Shown here: positions 1-8,056 of the stretch, piece by piece
Numbering within the stretch: position 1 is the first letter of the stretch
Layout of the letters: the number at the start of each line of letters is the position of its first letter
NCBI GenBank assembly: GCA_004325065.1
Contig: PITI01000438.1
Coordinates: forward strand, 1-12,429
Direction of reading: 5' to 3'
DNA length: 12,429 nt
Origin: Hamiltosporidium magnivora
Taxonomy: Eukaryota; Microsporidia; Dubosqiidae
Made by a program: the position numbers and the translations under genes
The notes under the pieces: model-generated
The model's input: the letters and a program-made list of their open reading frames with translations, nothing else
Database searches by the model: none
What the model was told of the DNA's origin: nothing

Positions 1-101
1 AAGATATTTGATTGAAATTTTTTATTCATCGAATCTAATTGAAGTTTATATATTTTATTTTAATTTGAAAGATATTTGATTGGAATTTTTATTCATTTAA
101 A
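1..101. repeat. Direct repeat pair, ~68 bp period, cut by window edge
   Basis: The stretch beginning AGATATTTGATTG at position 2 recurs at position 70, each followed by an AATTTTTATTCAT-like tail. The copies differ by a few substitutions and one-base indels. This looks like the end of an AT-rich tandem array that continues to the left of the window. There is no coding potential. Confidence 0.6.
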
Positions 102-794
102 TCAAAAAAATAAGAAAAAACCAACAAGTTCTTTATAAAGTAAATTTAAAATTCTTAAAAAGATCAGTTTGGAAAAAAATGGAAAAAAAATGTGAAAACA
201 AAAAAAAATATTTTATAAATTGTCATCCTTAATATTAATAAGAAATTATATGAGATATATAGTTGGATAACAATAATTTGTCATTCAATACATGCGTAAA
301 GTTTTGGTTATAAACTAAAAATATATGACTAAATAGAAACAAGTGTCGTTATATGTATTTTTCAAATAATATGTTCAGAGATAATTCGAGTTATTCATCA
401 TTGTTTGCAAAAATAATCAAATAATAATTTTTAAATTCGTAATAGAAATAATTATCCAACATAAAAAAAAATAAAAGTTTTACTATCAAATAATAAAATT
501 GAATTTAAGACCAAATACATACAAAAATAATGAAATACATTAGATTATTTCGTAAAAATATGAATTTGAATTAGTAATAAGCAAATTATCATAAATACAT
601 TTTAAAGAAAAAGGAAGTGGTAGATAAAAAAAAATATGAAAAATATTTTAGTTTTTATTAGGAATTAAAGTATAAGAATCAAAGATTTATTCCAAATTCC
701 AGTCAAAATTAAAAGGCAGTTCAAATTTAAGTGGCAATTAAGCAAAAACAAATGCATGTAGAAGCAAGAAAGAAAAATATGCGATTAGATTTAT
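102..794. other. AT-rich intergenic DNA, no gene seen
   Basis: I see no convincing reading frame, RNA gene or known element on either strand. The stretch is low-complexity A/T-rich sequence with frequent stops in all frames. Confidence 0.6.
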
Positions 795-1000
795 TTTATT
801 ATTTAATTAAATTTAAAAACCCAAAAAATTTATTATTTAATTAAATTTAAAAACTGAAAAATTTTATTATTTAATTAAATTTAAAAACCCAAAAAATTTA
901 TTATTTAATTAAATTTAAAAACTGAAAAATTTTATTATTTAATTAAATTTAAAAACCGAAAAATTTTATTATTTAATATAATTTAAAAACCGAAAAATTT
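795..1000. repeat. Tandem array, six ~34-bp units with alternating variants
   Basis: Six head-to-tail copies of a unit of about 34 bp begin with TTTATTATTTAATTAAATTT and end with an A-rich tail. The variable triplet after the A run reads CCC, CTG, CCC, CTG, CCG, CCG through the array. The first four copies therefore form two near-identical dimers, which suggests amplification as a ~69-bp pair. Each unit contains the palindrome TTAATTAA. There are no unique spacers, so this is a satellite-like repeat and not a CRISPR array. Confidence 0.85.
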
Positions 1001-1079
1001 CAAAGAAAATTATTTTTATATCCTGTAATACAATTTAGTGACATAAATGCTTTTTTTTTATAAATTTCAATAAAATTAT

Positions 1080-1372
1080 TTAGTTTTTTAATTTATTCTT
1101 TAAATATTTTCTAATATTTATTTACTGATACAATATATTTCTTCTATTTCTCTAATACAAAATTTTTTTTCTAAATTTTCTATTAAAGAATTATTTCTTC
1201 TATTTCTCTAATACAAAAATTATTTTTTAAATATTTTCTAATATTTTCTATTAACGAATTTATTTTTGACTTTCTCTGATATGAAAATGATTCTTTAAAT
1301 AATTTCTATCATTTTTTACTTGAAAATCAATTCTTTTATTTCTCGAATATAATTTTTTTTACATTCTTCATC
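1080..1372. repeat. Degenerate tandem repeat, ~55-75 bp period
   Basis: A motif resembling TTCTTCTATTTCTCTAATAC recurs at about 1139, 1195, 1268 and 1331, with increasing divergence and variable spacing. Between copies lies a recurring TTTAAATATTTTCTAATATT segment. The array ends just before the start codon of the zinc-finger gene at 1378, so the 5' region of that gene is made of repeat sequence. No microsporidian CCC or GGG start-proximal motif is visible there. Confidence 0.6.
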
Positions 1373-1377
1373 TAAAA

Positions 1378-1674
1378 ATGACAAGATTTAACAAAAGCAA
1401 AACCAAGAAGACAATTACAAAATATCGTCAAAACAAGAAATTTGAGACAATTTATGGTACTAAGAGTTTAGATCAGATACAAAAAGACATTAAAAACAAC
1501 ACAACTGAACTAAATGAAAATATTTATTACTGTATTGAATGCTCGAGAAATTTAAATACCGAAAGAGATTTTATGGCACATAAAAAAACGACAACACATA
1601 AACGAAGAGTTAAAATGCTAAAAGAAATACAGCACACACAGAAAGATGCGGAAATGGCTGCTGGTTTATATTAG
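1378..1674 (+). CDS. BUD20: Bud20/ZNF593-family C2H2 zinc-finger protein
   Basis: This 98-residue protein matches the Bud20 (yeast) / ZNF593 (animal) family. In that family the protein is a small nucleo-cytoplasmic shuttling factor that joins pre-60S ribosomal particles and aids their export. What is seen: a basic N-terminus (residues 1-21), a family-typical segment before the finger (SLDQIQKDI, about 30-38), and one C2H2 finger with Cys52, Cys55, His68 and His74 (C-x2-C-x12-H-x5-H). After it come the signature stretches HKRRVKMLKE and TQKDAEMAAGLY, which end the protein as in other members. The yeast and animal proteins are longer, so this is a compact, apparently complete version. The ATG at 1378 is chosen because the conserved region starts soon after it and no upstream in-frame ATG is seen. 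Only AT repeats lie upstream. Assignment rests on motif recognition; the export role is known for the family and not shown here. Confidence 0.88.
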   Translation: MTRFNKSKTKKTITKYRQNKKFETIYGTKSLDQIQKDIKNNTTELNENIYYCIECSRNLNTERDFMAHKKTTTHKRRVKMLKEIQHTQKDAEMAAGLY

Positions 1675-2044
1675 GATTTAATAAATTATAATAAAATATT
1701 TTATAAAAATTTGATTGGTTGAATACAATAAATTGTCTTAGCTTGAATGCTGTGTATTTTTGCCCGTTTTTATATTTTCTTTTTTTTGGTAATGAGTAGC
1801 TGTTTTTAAATTTTTGCTACTGAATGACAGTATTCACTTCCTTTCCTTATATACACGCCTCTATTCTGCATTGTGATTCAGAATTGCATTTTTTACTGTT
1901 TGCAATTTCCAAGAAATTAAATCCAAGTTCTATGTTCGTTGTTAAACAAGATTTTTTTTCAGAGCTCCCTAGAAATATACTCATCTCGAGGTGAAGTTGT
2001 TTAAACTTTTAGACGAATATAAAAACTTTTTTTAAATTAAAGAT
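1675..2044. other. Intergenic region between zinc-finger gene and dead transposon
   Basis: No gene is recognisable. Base composition becomes less extreme after about 1740, suggesting that the flank of the following transposon begins here. I could not identify a terminal inverted repeat pair or a TA target duplication with confidence. Confidence 0.5.
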
Positions 2045-3340
2045 GTTAAGAAAATCATTAAGCTGTAAGCCATTTCGACTCGAATGAGCTTTGGATCGCT
2101 TCATCTGTACAAAAGAAAAAACCGTGTATCCTAAATTTACTCGTAACAAGTACTCAAAGCGAATACTGACATGTGATAAGTTTATTCTAAAAACAGTTTT
2201 TTCTCCTGCTTGGATTAAGGCGAGTCGAAAGAAAAACTTTCCATTAAAACTGATAGTAATCTCAAAGAATAAGATGCGGTTGATTTAGTAGTTTTAATCT
2301 AAAAATCTTAACTAGAATGTTATTACGCAAGGTCTAAAAATTTTATTTAGAGCAAGCGTAGTTTCTAAGAACTTCTAGAAAAAGTATGAACGAATGATTT
2401 TCGTCTTGTACAGAAAAACTGCTTGTGCTAATTAGCGTACATCATACAACTACATGTAAATACTTTCCAAAAGATTCTTTCGGAGGGCAAGTATCATCTT
2501 GATTGGTGGTTTTTTTGGGAAATGAATAAAGCAATTCTAGAAAAAATGCCATCCCGAACATATATTTTTAAAGATGAAACAGAAGTTCGTGGGTAAAAGT
2601 ATTTACGTATCGCGTTTGCTAATTAGTTGTGGAAATGGAAAGATATATTTACTTAGGTTGATTCTTATCTATAGGACAAGATTCTTATCACCTAAAAACA
2701 AGAACTTGCTATCAGCGCGTTTGATGCATCAACAAAGATTGAGACACGAAATAAGAAACTATTAAATGATTCCACGAATGTTTCATTCTTCGAATCAACT
2801 TGTATTTCGAGGTGAATAAAACCAAATTTTAAATACCTCTTCTTATAAACAATACAGGGGGTCACGCGCAAGACTATTTTTAAGAAGGTTCGAAATCGAA
2901 TTTTTTTTACCTGCTTCCTGTTAGCCTATTAAAATATGGATCAAGATATTGTTCAGGCTTTTAAAGCTCTCTATATCTCCTGCACAGCAAAACATAATCA
3001 TCGAGAGGATGAATTATATTAAAAACTTCTTTTGTAAAGAGTCCGGCAAATTTATACCCTCGAACTTAGTCATGAAGACACCAGCCTATTTTGAGAAGTA
3101 TGAAATTGGATATAATAATGACCTTTTGGAAGTATTTATGGCCCGCAAAGTATCCAGTTATCTGAAAATTTACTCCACAAGAAGTCTAGATTGTTTGTAG
3201 ATAAAACAGTGAAACTTGTTTAGTTGCTTCTAAGAAAGAATTTATAGAATCATCTGTGATAAGCATTGGAGCCACTGAAGACTTTATATTTTTAAAATGA
3301 GGAAGATTTGATGGAACTTGCTGGCTTTAAAATCGAAAAA
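2045..3340 (+). pseudogene. Decayed pogo/Tigger-type DDE transposase (CENP-B-like)
   Basis: The whole transposase can be traced in order but is broken by many stops and frame changes. A CENP-B-type helix-turn-helix end is read at 2199-2240 (FSPAWIKASRKKNF, matching the family pattern F-x-x-S-x-GWL-x-RFKKR). The segment MPSRTYIFK at 2546 and the following RLLISCGNGK and RTRF (about 2610-2700) match the LPSKTL...VTVLLCCN-x-x-G...KPRCF region of Tigger elements. At 2836-2874 is LLINNTGGHAQD, equivalent to the second catalytic motif LLxDNxxxH, with the catalytic Asp read as Asn. FFLPAS (2901-2918) and MDQDIVQAFKALY (2936-2974) match FLPxNTTSxxQPMDQGIIxxFK. The C-terminal AGF block appears near 3325. 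Length, about 430 codons, suits the family. This is a pogo-superfamily (Tc1/mariner) fossil and cannot encode an active enzyme. The frame-by-frame match is my reading and not a database result. Confidence 0.75.
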
Positions 3341-4100
3341 AAATGCCAAATCAGTTAGAGTATGATGAGAAATCTGATGAGAAATTTATGCTCAAATTAG
3401 AGCGTTTTTATCACATCTTTATAAAAATAAAAGAACTTCAGGATTGGATTAGAGAATAGAAGGAAAGACGTTATCATTGCATTAGAATACCAGAATGGTT
3501 TTGATAGAGTAATACAAATCCATAAAACTTCTTTGATGAACAGTAGATGTAATCCAGCAAGGAGGGCTGGGCTCTCTAAGAGCCGTAGCGTCATTTAGCA
3601 CTAGTAATAGAACCACATCGACAGCCGGAAATTACAATACTTTCAACCGAGTATCCAGAAACTCCCTACATTTCGCTTCTTCAGTAAAAAAAGCCTGTGA
3701 TAGTCTATACAGTAAGTCTCTCAAGTCATTTAAGAGGAACCACTTTTTCTTAATTAACTTTGAGATTTAAACAGTTTAATGAAAAAATAATTTATAAATG
3801 TAACTTGAGAAATGTTTTTATTATTTATTTTATTATTGAATCATATATTGAGAGTTTGATAGTGACAATGTATGTTTATATAATGTCTAAGAAAAGACTA
3901 AAAATGTATTAAAAGCTTGCAAATAAATGGCATGTGTTTTAAAGAATAAATTTTTGATTTATAAACAATGAATTTAGCTTTATTTTTTTTATCACGATTA
4001 ATGAATACGATTCAAATGCGATATAAAAAGTCACTGTGTGTAATTTTTTGATATTTTACAATAAAATTATTTTTTTTCTAATTCTAGAATTCAATTTATT
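3341..4100. other. Non-coding stretch with hairpin and possible transposon end
   Basis: The first part (to about 3720) keeps the higher GC of the dead transposon and may be its 3' flank or another inserted fragment. It contains a perfect 6-bp hairpin at 3570-3584 (GGCTCT, 3-nt loop, AGAGCC). A TA-flanked CAGTAAG at 3710 could be a terminal repeat of a pogo-like element. From about 3760 the sequence is plain AT-rich DNA. No open gene is supported on either strand. Confidence 0.5.
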
Positions 4101-4320
4101 TTTCATCAAAATGTTCATTTTTTAACAAACATGAGACTAACTAGTTAAAAATTTTTCTAAAATTTATATTAAATTTCATTTTTTAAGAAACATGAGACTA
4201 ACTAGTTAAAAATTTTGATTAAAATTTATATTGGATTTCATTTTTTTAAAAAAGTTCGTTTTTTTAACAAACATGAGTCTATTTATTTAAAAATTCAAAC
4301 CAAGATTTATATTTAAATCT
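4101..4320. repeat. Three-copy direct repeat 3' of PCNA
   Basis: The core AACAAACATGAGACTAACTA, or a close variant, occurs at about 4124, 4185 and 4266. Each copy is preceded by TTCATTTTTT-like sequence and followed by AGTTAAAAATTT and AAATTTATATT. Spacing is 61 bp and then 81 bp, and the third copy is the most diverged (ATGAGTCTATTT). The array lies beyond the stop codon of the minus-strand PCNA gene, so it occupies the 3' untranslated or terminator side. Confidence 0.7.
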
Positions 4321-4387
4321 AATTTTCACAAAAAAATAGAAAATTAAAAATAGAAAATCAAAAATAATTTAAAAATAAAAAACTCGT

Positions 4388-5194
4388 TTAATCTTCACTG
4401 TCATCCTTGGGTGCAATATAATATCTTATATATCCCAAATCACCCAACGAAAAATCAAGAAAAACAGGGGTTCGATTACCCAAAGAAATTTTAACTCTTT
4501 CACACAGAGAAGCTGATTTAGCACAGCAATTTAAATATTTCATTGCAACTTCTTTTTTAACATGACTGGTCACACTAAAGCTATTAGATTCTGATTCTGT
4601 AAACTGATGAGGTTTTAAAGTCAAACAAGATTCTGTCATTTCTCCACTTTGAGAAAAGCTAATTTTATCTTTGTCTGCTTCAAAAACAATATATTCAGCA
4701 AAAGTACCAACAATTTTAGGAAGTAACAGAAATCTAGAAGTTGGCATTTCAATTTCTGCTTCGTATTGCACATCAGACATATTATATGACTCAATTTCAA
4801 AATCAAATAACTTAAGATTAAAATGTAAAGTAAATCCTTCACATTCATTGACAATTATAAGTTTGGTAGCATCATCATCACAATACATCATGAATGTACT
4901 ATTGTTCTCCATTTTTATGTTCCGTAAAATTTTTAAAAATTCTTTTAATTTGATTCCAAGCGTAAGACTGCGGTCACATCGGTAACTCTCAAAAATATCT
5001 CTACTTAGAAATATATCAGCTAAGGCTACATGCATAGAATCCATAGTTTGTATACACATACCTTTGTCACTTACTTTAAATTCTACATCATCTACCAAAT
5101 CAGCAAGACTTTCTAAAACTCTTTTTACTAAATTTCCTCGACCACCAACTACAGTCTTATCATCAGCTGCTTGTGTAATTTTTAATTCAAACAT
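4388..5194 (-). CDS. PCNA: PCNA, DNA polymerase sliding clamp
   Basis: The product is proliferating cell nuclear antigen (POL30 in yeast). In the nucleus it forms a homotrimeric ring around DNA that tethers replicative polymerases, ligase, FEN1 and repair factors. The 268 residues carry the expected landmarks: start MFELKITQ, the QTMDSMHVAL block (49-58), FESYRCDRSLTLGI (68-81) and the EYIVFEADKD region (167-176). The C-terminus RYYIAPKDDSED matches the family's YYLAPK plus acidic tail. The interdomain connecting loop should lie around 126-143. The protein is slightly longer than the usual ~260 residues because of about 11 extra residues (roughly 9-20, AADDKTVVGGRG) before the first helix LVKRVLESL. 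No intron is apparent. A CCC triplet 6-8 bases upstream of the ATG is typical of microsporidian genes and supports this start. The gene lies downstream of CBF5 on the same strand but 1.07 kb away, so it is independently transcribed. Confidence 0.95.
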   Translation of the reverse strand: MFELKITQAADDKTVVGGRGNLVKRVLESLADLVDDVEFKVSDKGMCIQTMDSMHVALADIFLSRDIFESYRCDRSLTLGIKLKEFLKILRNIKMENNSTFMMYCDDDATKLIIVNECEGFTLHFNLKLFDFEIESYNMSDVQYEAEIEMPTSRFLLLPKIVGTFAEYIVFEADKDKISFSQSGEMTESCLTLKPHQFTESESNSFSVTSHVKKEVAMKYLNCCAKSASLCERVKISLGNRTPVFLDFSLGDLGYIRYYIAPKDDSED

Positions 5195-5199
5195 TTTAA

Positions 5200-5202
5200 G
5201 GG
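5200..5202 (-). promoter_or_regulatory. CCC start-proximal motif upstream of PCNA
   Basis: On the minus strand the sequence GTTGCCCTTAAAATG places CCC at -8 to -6 from the PCNA start codon. A CCC- or GGG-like motif immediately before the ATG is a known microsporidian transcription-initiation signal. The other two protein genes in the window lack a clear copy: CBF5 has only ACCGTTATTTATG. Confidence 0.5.
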
Positions 5203-5300
5203 CAACGGATTTTTACAAATATTTTTTTTGTTTCAAAATTAATTTATTTAATTTTTTTTTAATCCCCTTCATAAAAACGAAAAGTCAAAAAATTTCTTGT

Positions 5301-5418
5301 GGAATAACTTGGGATGGTATTGTTACAAAATATTACAGATTTATTGATACATATTATGGTATCAGTAAAAATAGAGGCATATATTCAGTCTATAGTACTT
5401 AAAAAAACAATTATATAG
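5301..5418 (+). pseudogene. Frameshifted relic, probably of a retroelement protein
   Basis: Two adjoining frames on the plus strand read ITWDGIVTKYYRFIDTYYGI (from 5304) and then, after a +1 shift around 5361-5368, VKIEAYIQSIVLKKTII (from 5365) followed by a stop. Together they look like one conserved block, WDGIVT-x-Y...GI...EAYIQSIVLKKT. I associate this block with N-terminal parts of reverse-transcriptase-bearing repetitive proteins in microsporidia. That identification is from memory and weak. What is directly visible is protein-like composition across a single frame break. It lies 107 bp from the PCNA start on the opposite strand, so it may sit inside PCNA regulatory sequence. Confidence 0.4.
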
Positions 5419-5760
5419 TTTTCTTTCTATCAGGGAAGATAGTTTAAAACGAAATTTAATTTTGATGAGACATAGAAAAGTAAATTTAAATATAAATATA
5501 AATCTCACACAAAAAGGAAAAAACACAAATATTTTATTGATCAGCAAATCAGGAAGTCGGTTATATTAAACTTTGAATTTTCAATTAATGTAACTGAGAT
5601 TATAAAATCATCGATTGAAAATAGAAATTTAATCATAAAAAGGATTTAAAAATAGCTAAAAAAAAGAAATTAAAATAAAAATTATTACGAATATAGAACT
5701 AATCACAGTTTTAAAAAACATTTCAGAATAAATTAAATATGGTTCAATGAAAATTTTCAG
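5419..5760. other. AT-rich intergenic DNA between relic and tandem array
   Basis: No gene with an ATG start is supported. A stop-free plus-strand stretch of about 57 codons ending at 5648 has no start codon and no recognisable family. It could be chance in AT-rich DNA or more of the preceding relic. Confidence 0.45.
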
Positions 5761-6180
5761 GTAAAATAAAATATTAATGAATAAATTATTTGATCCTCTA
5801 ACCTATTATCAAGTAAAATATTTAAGAAATAATTTAAGATATTAAAGAATAAAATAAAATATTAAAGAAAAATTATCTAATCCTCTAAGCTATTATCAAG
5901 TAAAATATTTAAGAAATAATTTAAAATATTAAGAATAAAATAAAATATTAAAGAAAAATTATTTAATCCTTTAACCTATCAAGTAAAATATTTAAGAAAT
6001 AATTTAAAATATTAAGAATAAAATAAAATATTAAAGAAAAATTATCTAATCCTCTAAGCTATTATCAAGTAAAATATTTAAGAAATAATTTAAAATATTA
6101 AGAATAAAATAAAATATTAAAGAAAAATTATTTAATCCTTTAACCTATCAAGTAAGTTTCGAAGAATAATTTAAAATATT
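5761..6180. repeat. Tandem array, five ~85-bp units alternating in two types
   Basis: Five copies of a unit carry ATTATyTAATCCTyTAA, CTATyAAGTAAAATATTTAAG and AATAAAATAAAATATTAAAG segments. The landmark TCCTyTA occurs at 5794, 5881, 5967, 6050 and 6136, giving spacings of 87, 86, 83 and 86. The copies at 5881 and 6050 share TCCTCTAAGCTATTATCAAG, while those at 5967 and 6136 share TCCTTTAACCTATCAAG. The array is therefore a nearly exact 169-bp dimer repeated twice, plus an older first copy. The last copy decays at AAGTAAGTTTCG. It sits between the 3' end of CBF5 and the 5' region of PCNA. Confidence 0.88.
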
Positions 6181-6267
6181 TATTAATAAATAAATAAAAT
6201 ATATTTTTCTTTCAAAGATATAAAAAATTTACACGAACTAAAATAAGAAAAAAATATTTTAATTTAA

Positions 6268-7308
6268 TTAATTAAAAAGCATAAAAACATCATCTTTGTT
6301 ACCCCATAGAGATGGATATGTAGATTTATCCATAATAACTCTTTTTGTTTTACAAACCACACCATGATTTGCTATATGTATTTCTGGACTGGACATTGTT
6401 GATATTGCAAGAGCTACAGCTTCACCTTTGGTAGTAATAATAACAACATCTGTTCCAATTTCAATATTATTATCAAATCTTAAAACACCTGGTAAAGTAA
6501 GTTGGGCGCCGTGACAGATAGAACCAACACAACTATCTTTAACCATAATTCTAGGATATTTAATTAATAAATTTTCCAATGGAAAAATAACTTTTCTAAT
6601 ATATTTTTCTTCTCCTGTTTTTTTGAAGACATGCATTGCATCTTTTAAATCGTGGAGAGTTACGCACGTAGATTCATTTAAAAGACCACTTTTTGTTCTT
6701 CTTAGTTCTAACATATGTGCACCACAACCTAAAAGTAGTCCAACATGCACACAGAACGTACGTATGTATGTTCCTGCTTCACAAGAAACTTTGAAAAGTC
6801 CTTTTTTATTTTCCTTATCGAATTCTATAAACTCAGTTTTATAAATATTTCTAAGTCGTAAATTTCTTTTAACTGCACACATTAACGGTGGCCTTTGAAA
6901 TAAATTTCCGGTCAATTTTTTTAAAACTTTTTTAAATTCTTTTTCGGTTGTTTCTGTGTGGAACTGAATAACACACACGTACTCTTTTCCATCTGATTGC
7001 TGTGATTTGACAAGACGTGTGGCTTTATCGATACACACGATTAAACAGCCACTTACTGATGGATCTAAAGTACCAGAATGTCCAGTTTTTTCGACATTCA
7101 AAATATTTTTTATCCATGTTACTACTTCGTGACTACTCGGATTACAAGGCTTATCTAGATTTATTGCACCATTTTTTATATATTCTTGTATTTTTCTGTT
7201 TTCTGGTATTGATCCATACCCCATTGGTGTGTATTGTAGTGTTTTTATTGACATATTGTCTATATTTTGTAATAATACTGACCATTTAAAAGATTCTGAG
7301 TTCATCAT
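6268..7308 (-). CDS. CBF5: CBF5/dyskerin, box H/ACA pseudouridine synthase
   Basis: This is the catalytic subunit of box H/ACA ribonucleoproteins (with Nop10, Nhp2 and Gar1), which convert chosen uridines in rRNA and snRNA to pseudouridine in the nucleolus. The 346 residues show LDKPCNPSSHEVV (51-63) and the catalytic-loop motif KTGHSGTLDPSVSGCL (74-89), with Asp82 as the predicted nucleophile. They also show GKEYVC (107-112), RPPLMCAVKR (139-148), and CEAGTYIRT (176-184) followed by VHVGLLLGCGAHMLELRR. A PUA domain runs from about 254 to 332 (RIMVKDS, HGAQLTLPG, ITTKGEAVA, HGVV, YPSLWG). The protein ends ten residues after YPSLWG, so it lacks the long Lys/Glu-rich tail of yeast and human homologues. 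That is consistent with microsporidian gene reduction. Two adjacent Met codons (7306-7308 and 7303-7305) are possible starts, and Met19 is a further candidate. No intron is visible. Confidence 0.96.
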   Translation of the reverse strand: MMNSESFKWSVLLQNIDNMSIKTLQYTPMGYGSIPENRKIQEYIKNGAINLDKPCNPSSHEVVTWIKNILNVEKTGHSGTLDPSVSGCLIVCIDKATRLVKSQQSDGKEYVCVIQFHTETTEKEFKKVLKKLTGNLFQRPPLMCAVKRNLRLRNIYKTEFIEFDKENKKGLFKVSCEAGTYIRTFCVHVGLLLGCGAHMLELRRTKSGLLNESTCVTLHDLKDAMHVFKKTGEEKYIRKVIFPLENLLIKYPRIMVKDSCVGSICHGAQLTLPGVLRFDNNIEIGTDVVIITTKGEAVALAISTMSSPEIHIANHGVVCKTKRVIMDKSTYPSLWGNKDDVFMLFN

Positions 7309-7796
7309 AAATAACGGTAAAAATATAATTTTTTATTTCAAAATGAAAAACTAAAAAGTTTTGTTTTTTTTAAAAATATTTTTAAATTCGGAAAAAATCT
7401 TGAAACTCAAAAGAGAAAAGAAGAAATATAATAAAAAAAGAAAATATTTCAAAATATTGTTTAATCTTTATATTGCATATAGAAATTTAGTAAATATTTG
7501 TTGTTATTGTTCTACTAAATTCTTAATATATTTTTTTAAAAATACATTCATGATTCATCTCTCTTCTAATTACATAATATTTTTTTTGTATTTCAAAACG
7601 TTTTTTTTACAGATTTTAGTTATTATTTCAAACTATAGATTTATGTATAAATTAACTTTACAAATCTTTAATATAGATTTTTATTTTATGAAAAGTTTCA
7701 AAACTTTTTTTTAATAAAATCATTTTCTCTTCTTGGATTCTTTGATTTCGATAGATTTTCTTTTTAATTTCAATCTTTAATAATTTACATTTATTT
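7309..7796. other. AT-rich region upstream of CBF5, no gene
   Basis: A plus-strand stretch without stops (7361-7714) has no ATG in its first 60 codons and consists of Lys, Phe, Ile, Tyr and Asn codons expected by chance in this composition. I see no promoter element that I can name. The CBF5 5' flank reads ACCGTTATTTATG on the minus strand. Confidence 0.6.
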
Positions 7797-8056
7797 ATCG
7801 CCGGAACTACACCTCTGCGCGAGCCTTCGCCTTCCTCAGTAATGCCGTATATCGGTCTCTTTCTAATGTTTAACTACGCTTGGTAGTTTTCTCATTTTCC
7901 GTCTCAGTTCGTTTAATTCTTTGAGTTTCGTAACAAATTAATTTTAAAGAGTAGGTTGTTAGCCCTAGGCCCACCCGGAGGTCTAATTTCTTTTAGTAGC
8001 CTCTTACGATAAGCAGAGAATATTCCATGCCAATTCTGCTTCCGGCATGGTGGAAG
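7797..8056 (-). mobile_element. GC-richer dispersed repeat, copy A (transposon fragment)
   Basis: This block is clearly richer in G+C than its surroundings and aligns with copy B (8232-8455). Shared plus-strand landmarks are CCTCAGTAATrCCG, TTTCGTAACAA, GGTTGTTAG, TTTTAGTmGCCTCTTAyGA, AAGCAGAGAATA and GGCATGGTGG. Read on the minus strand the core is CTTATCGTAAGAGGCTACT. I associate a very similar core with 5' untranslated parts of arthropod-type non-LTR retrotransposons, but cannot confirm the class. No protein is encoded. Strand is assigned on that resemblance only. Confidence 0.6.

Noticed and set aside
795..1000. CRISPR-like array
   Set aside because: Units are contiguous with no unique spacers and the genome is eukaryotic; it is a satellite repeat.
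2091..3200. Three separate small plus-strand genes (2091-2288, 2574-2765, 2949-3200)
   Set aside because: Two of them lack an ATG start. Together with the sequence between them they line up as pieces of one broken pogo-type transposase.
3397..3594. 65-codon minus-strand open frame
   Set aside because: No recognisable family or domain. It overlaps the hairpin and transposon-debris region and has no support beyond being open.
4671..5402. Plus-strand open frames overlapping or preceding PCNA
   Set aside because: These are shadows of the minus-strand PCNA gene, except for the short relic at 5301-5418, which is reported separately.
7361..7714. 117-codon open stretch upstream of CBF5 on the plus strand
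   Set aside because: It starts at TTG; the first ATG is about 63 codons in. Composition is only Lys/Phe/Ile/Tyr/Asn, as expected by chance in AT-rich DNA, and no family is recognised.
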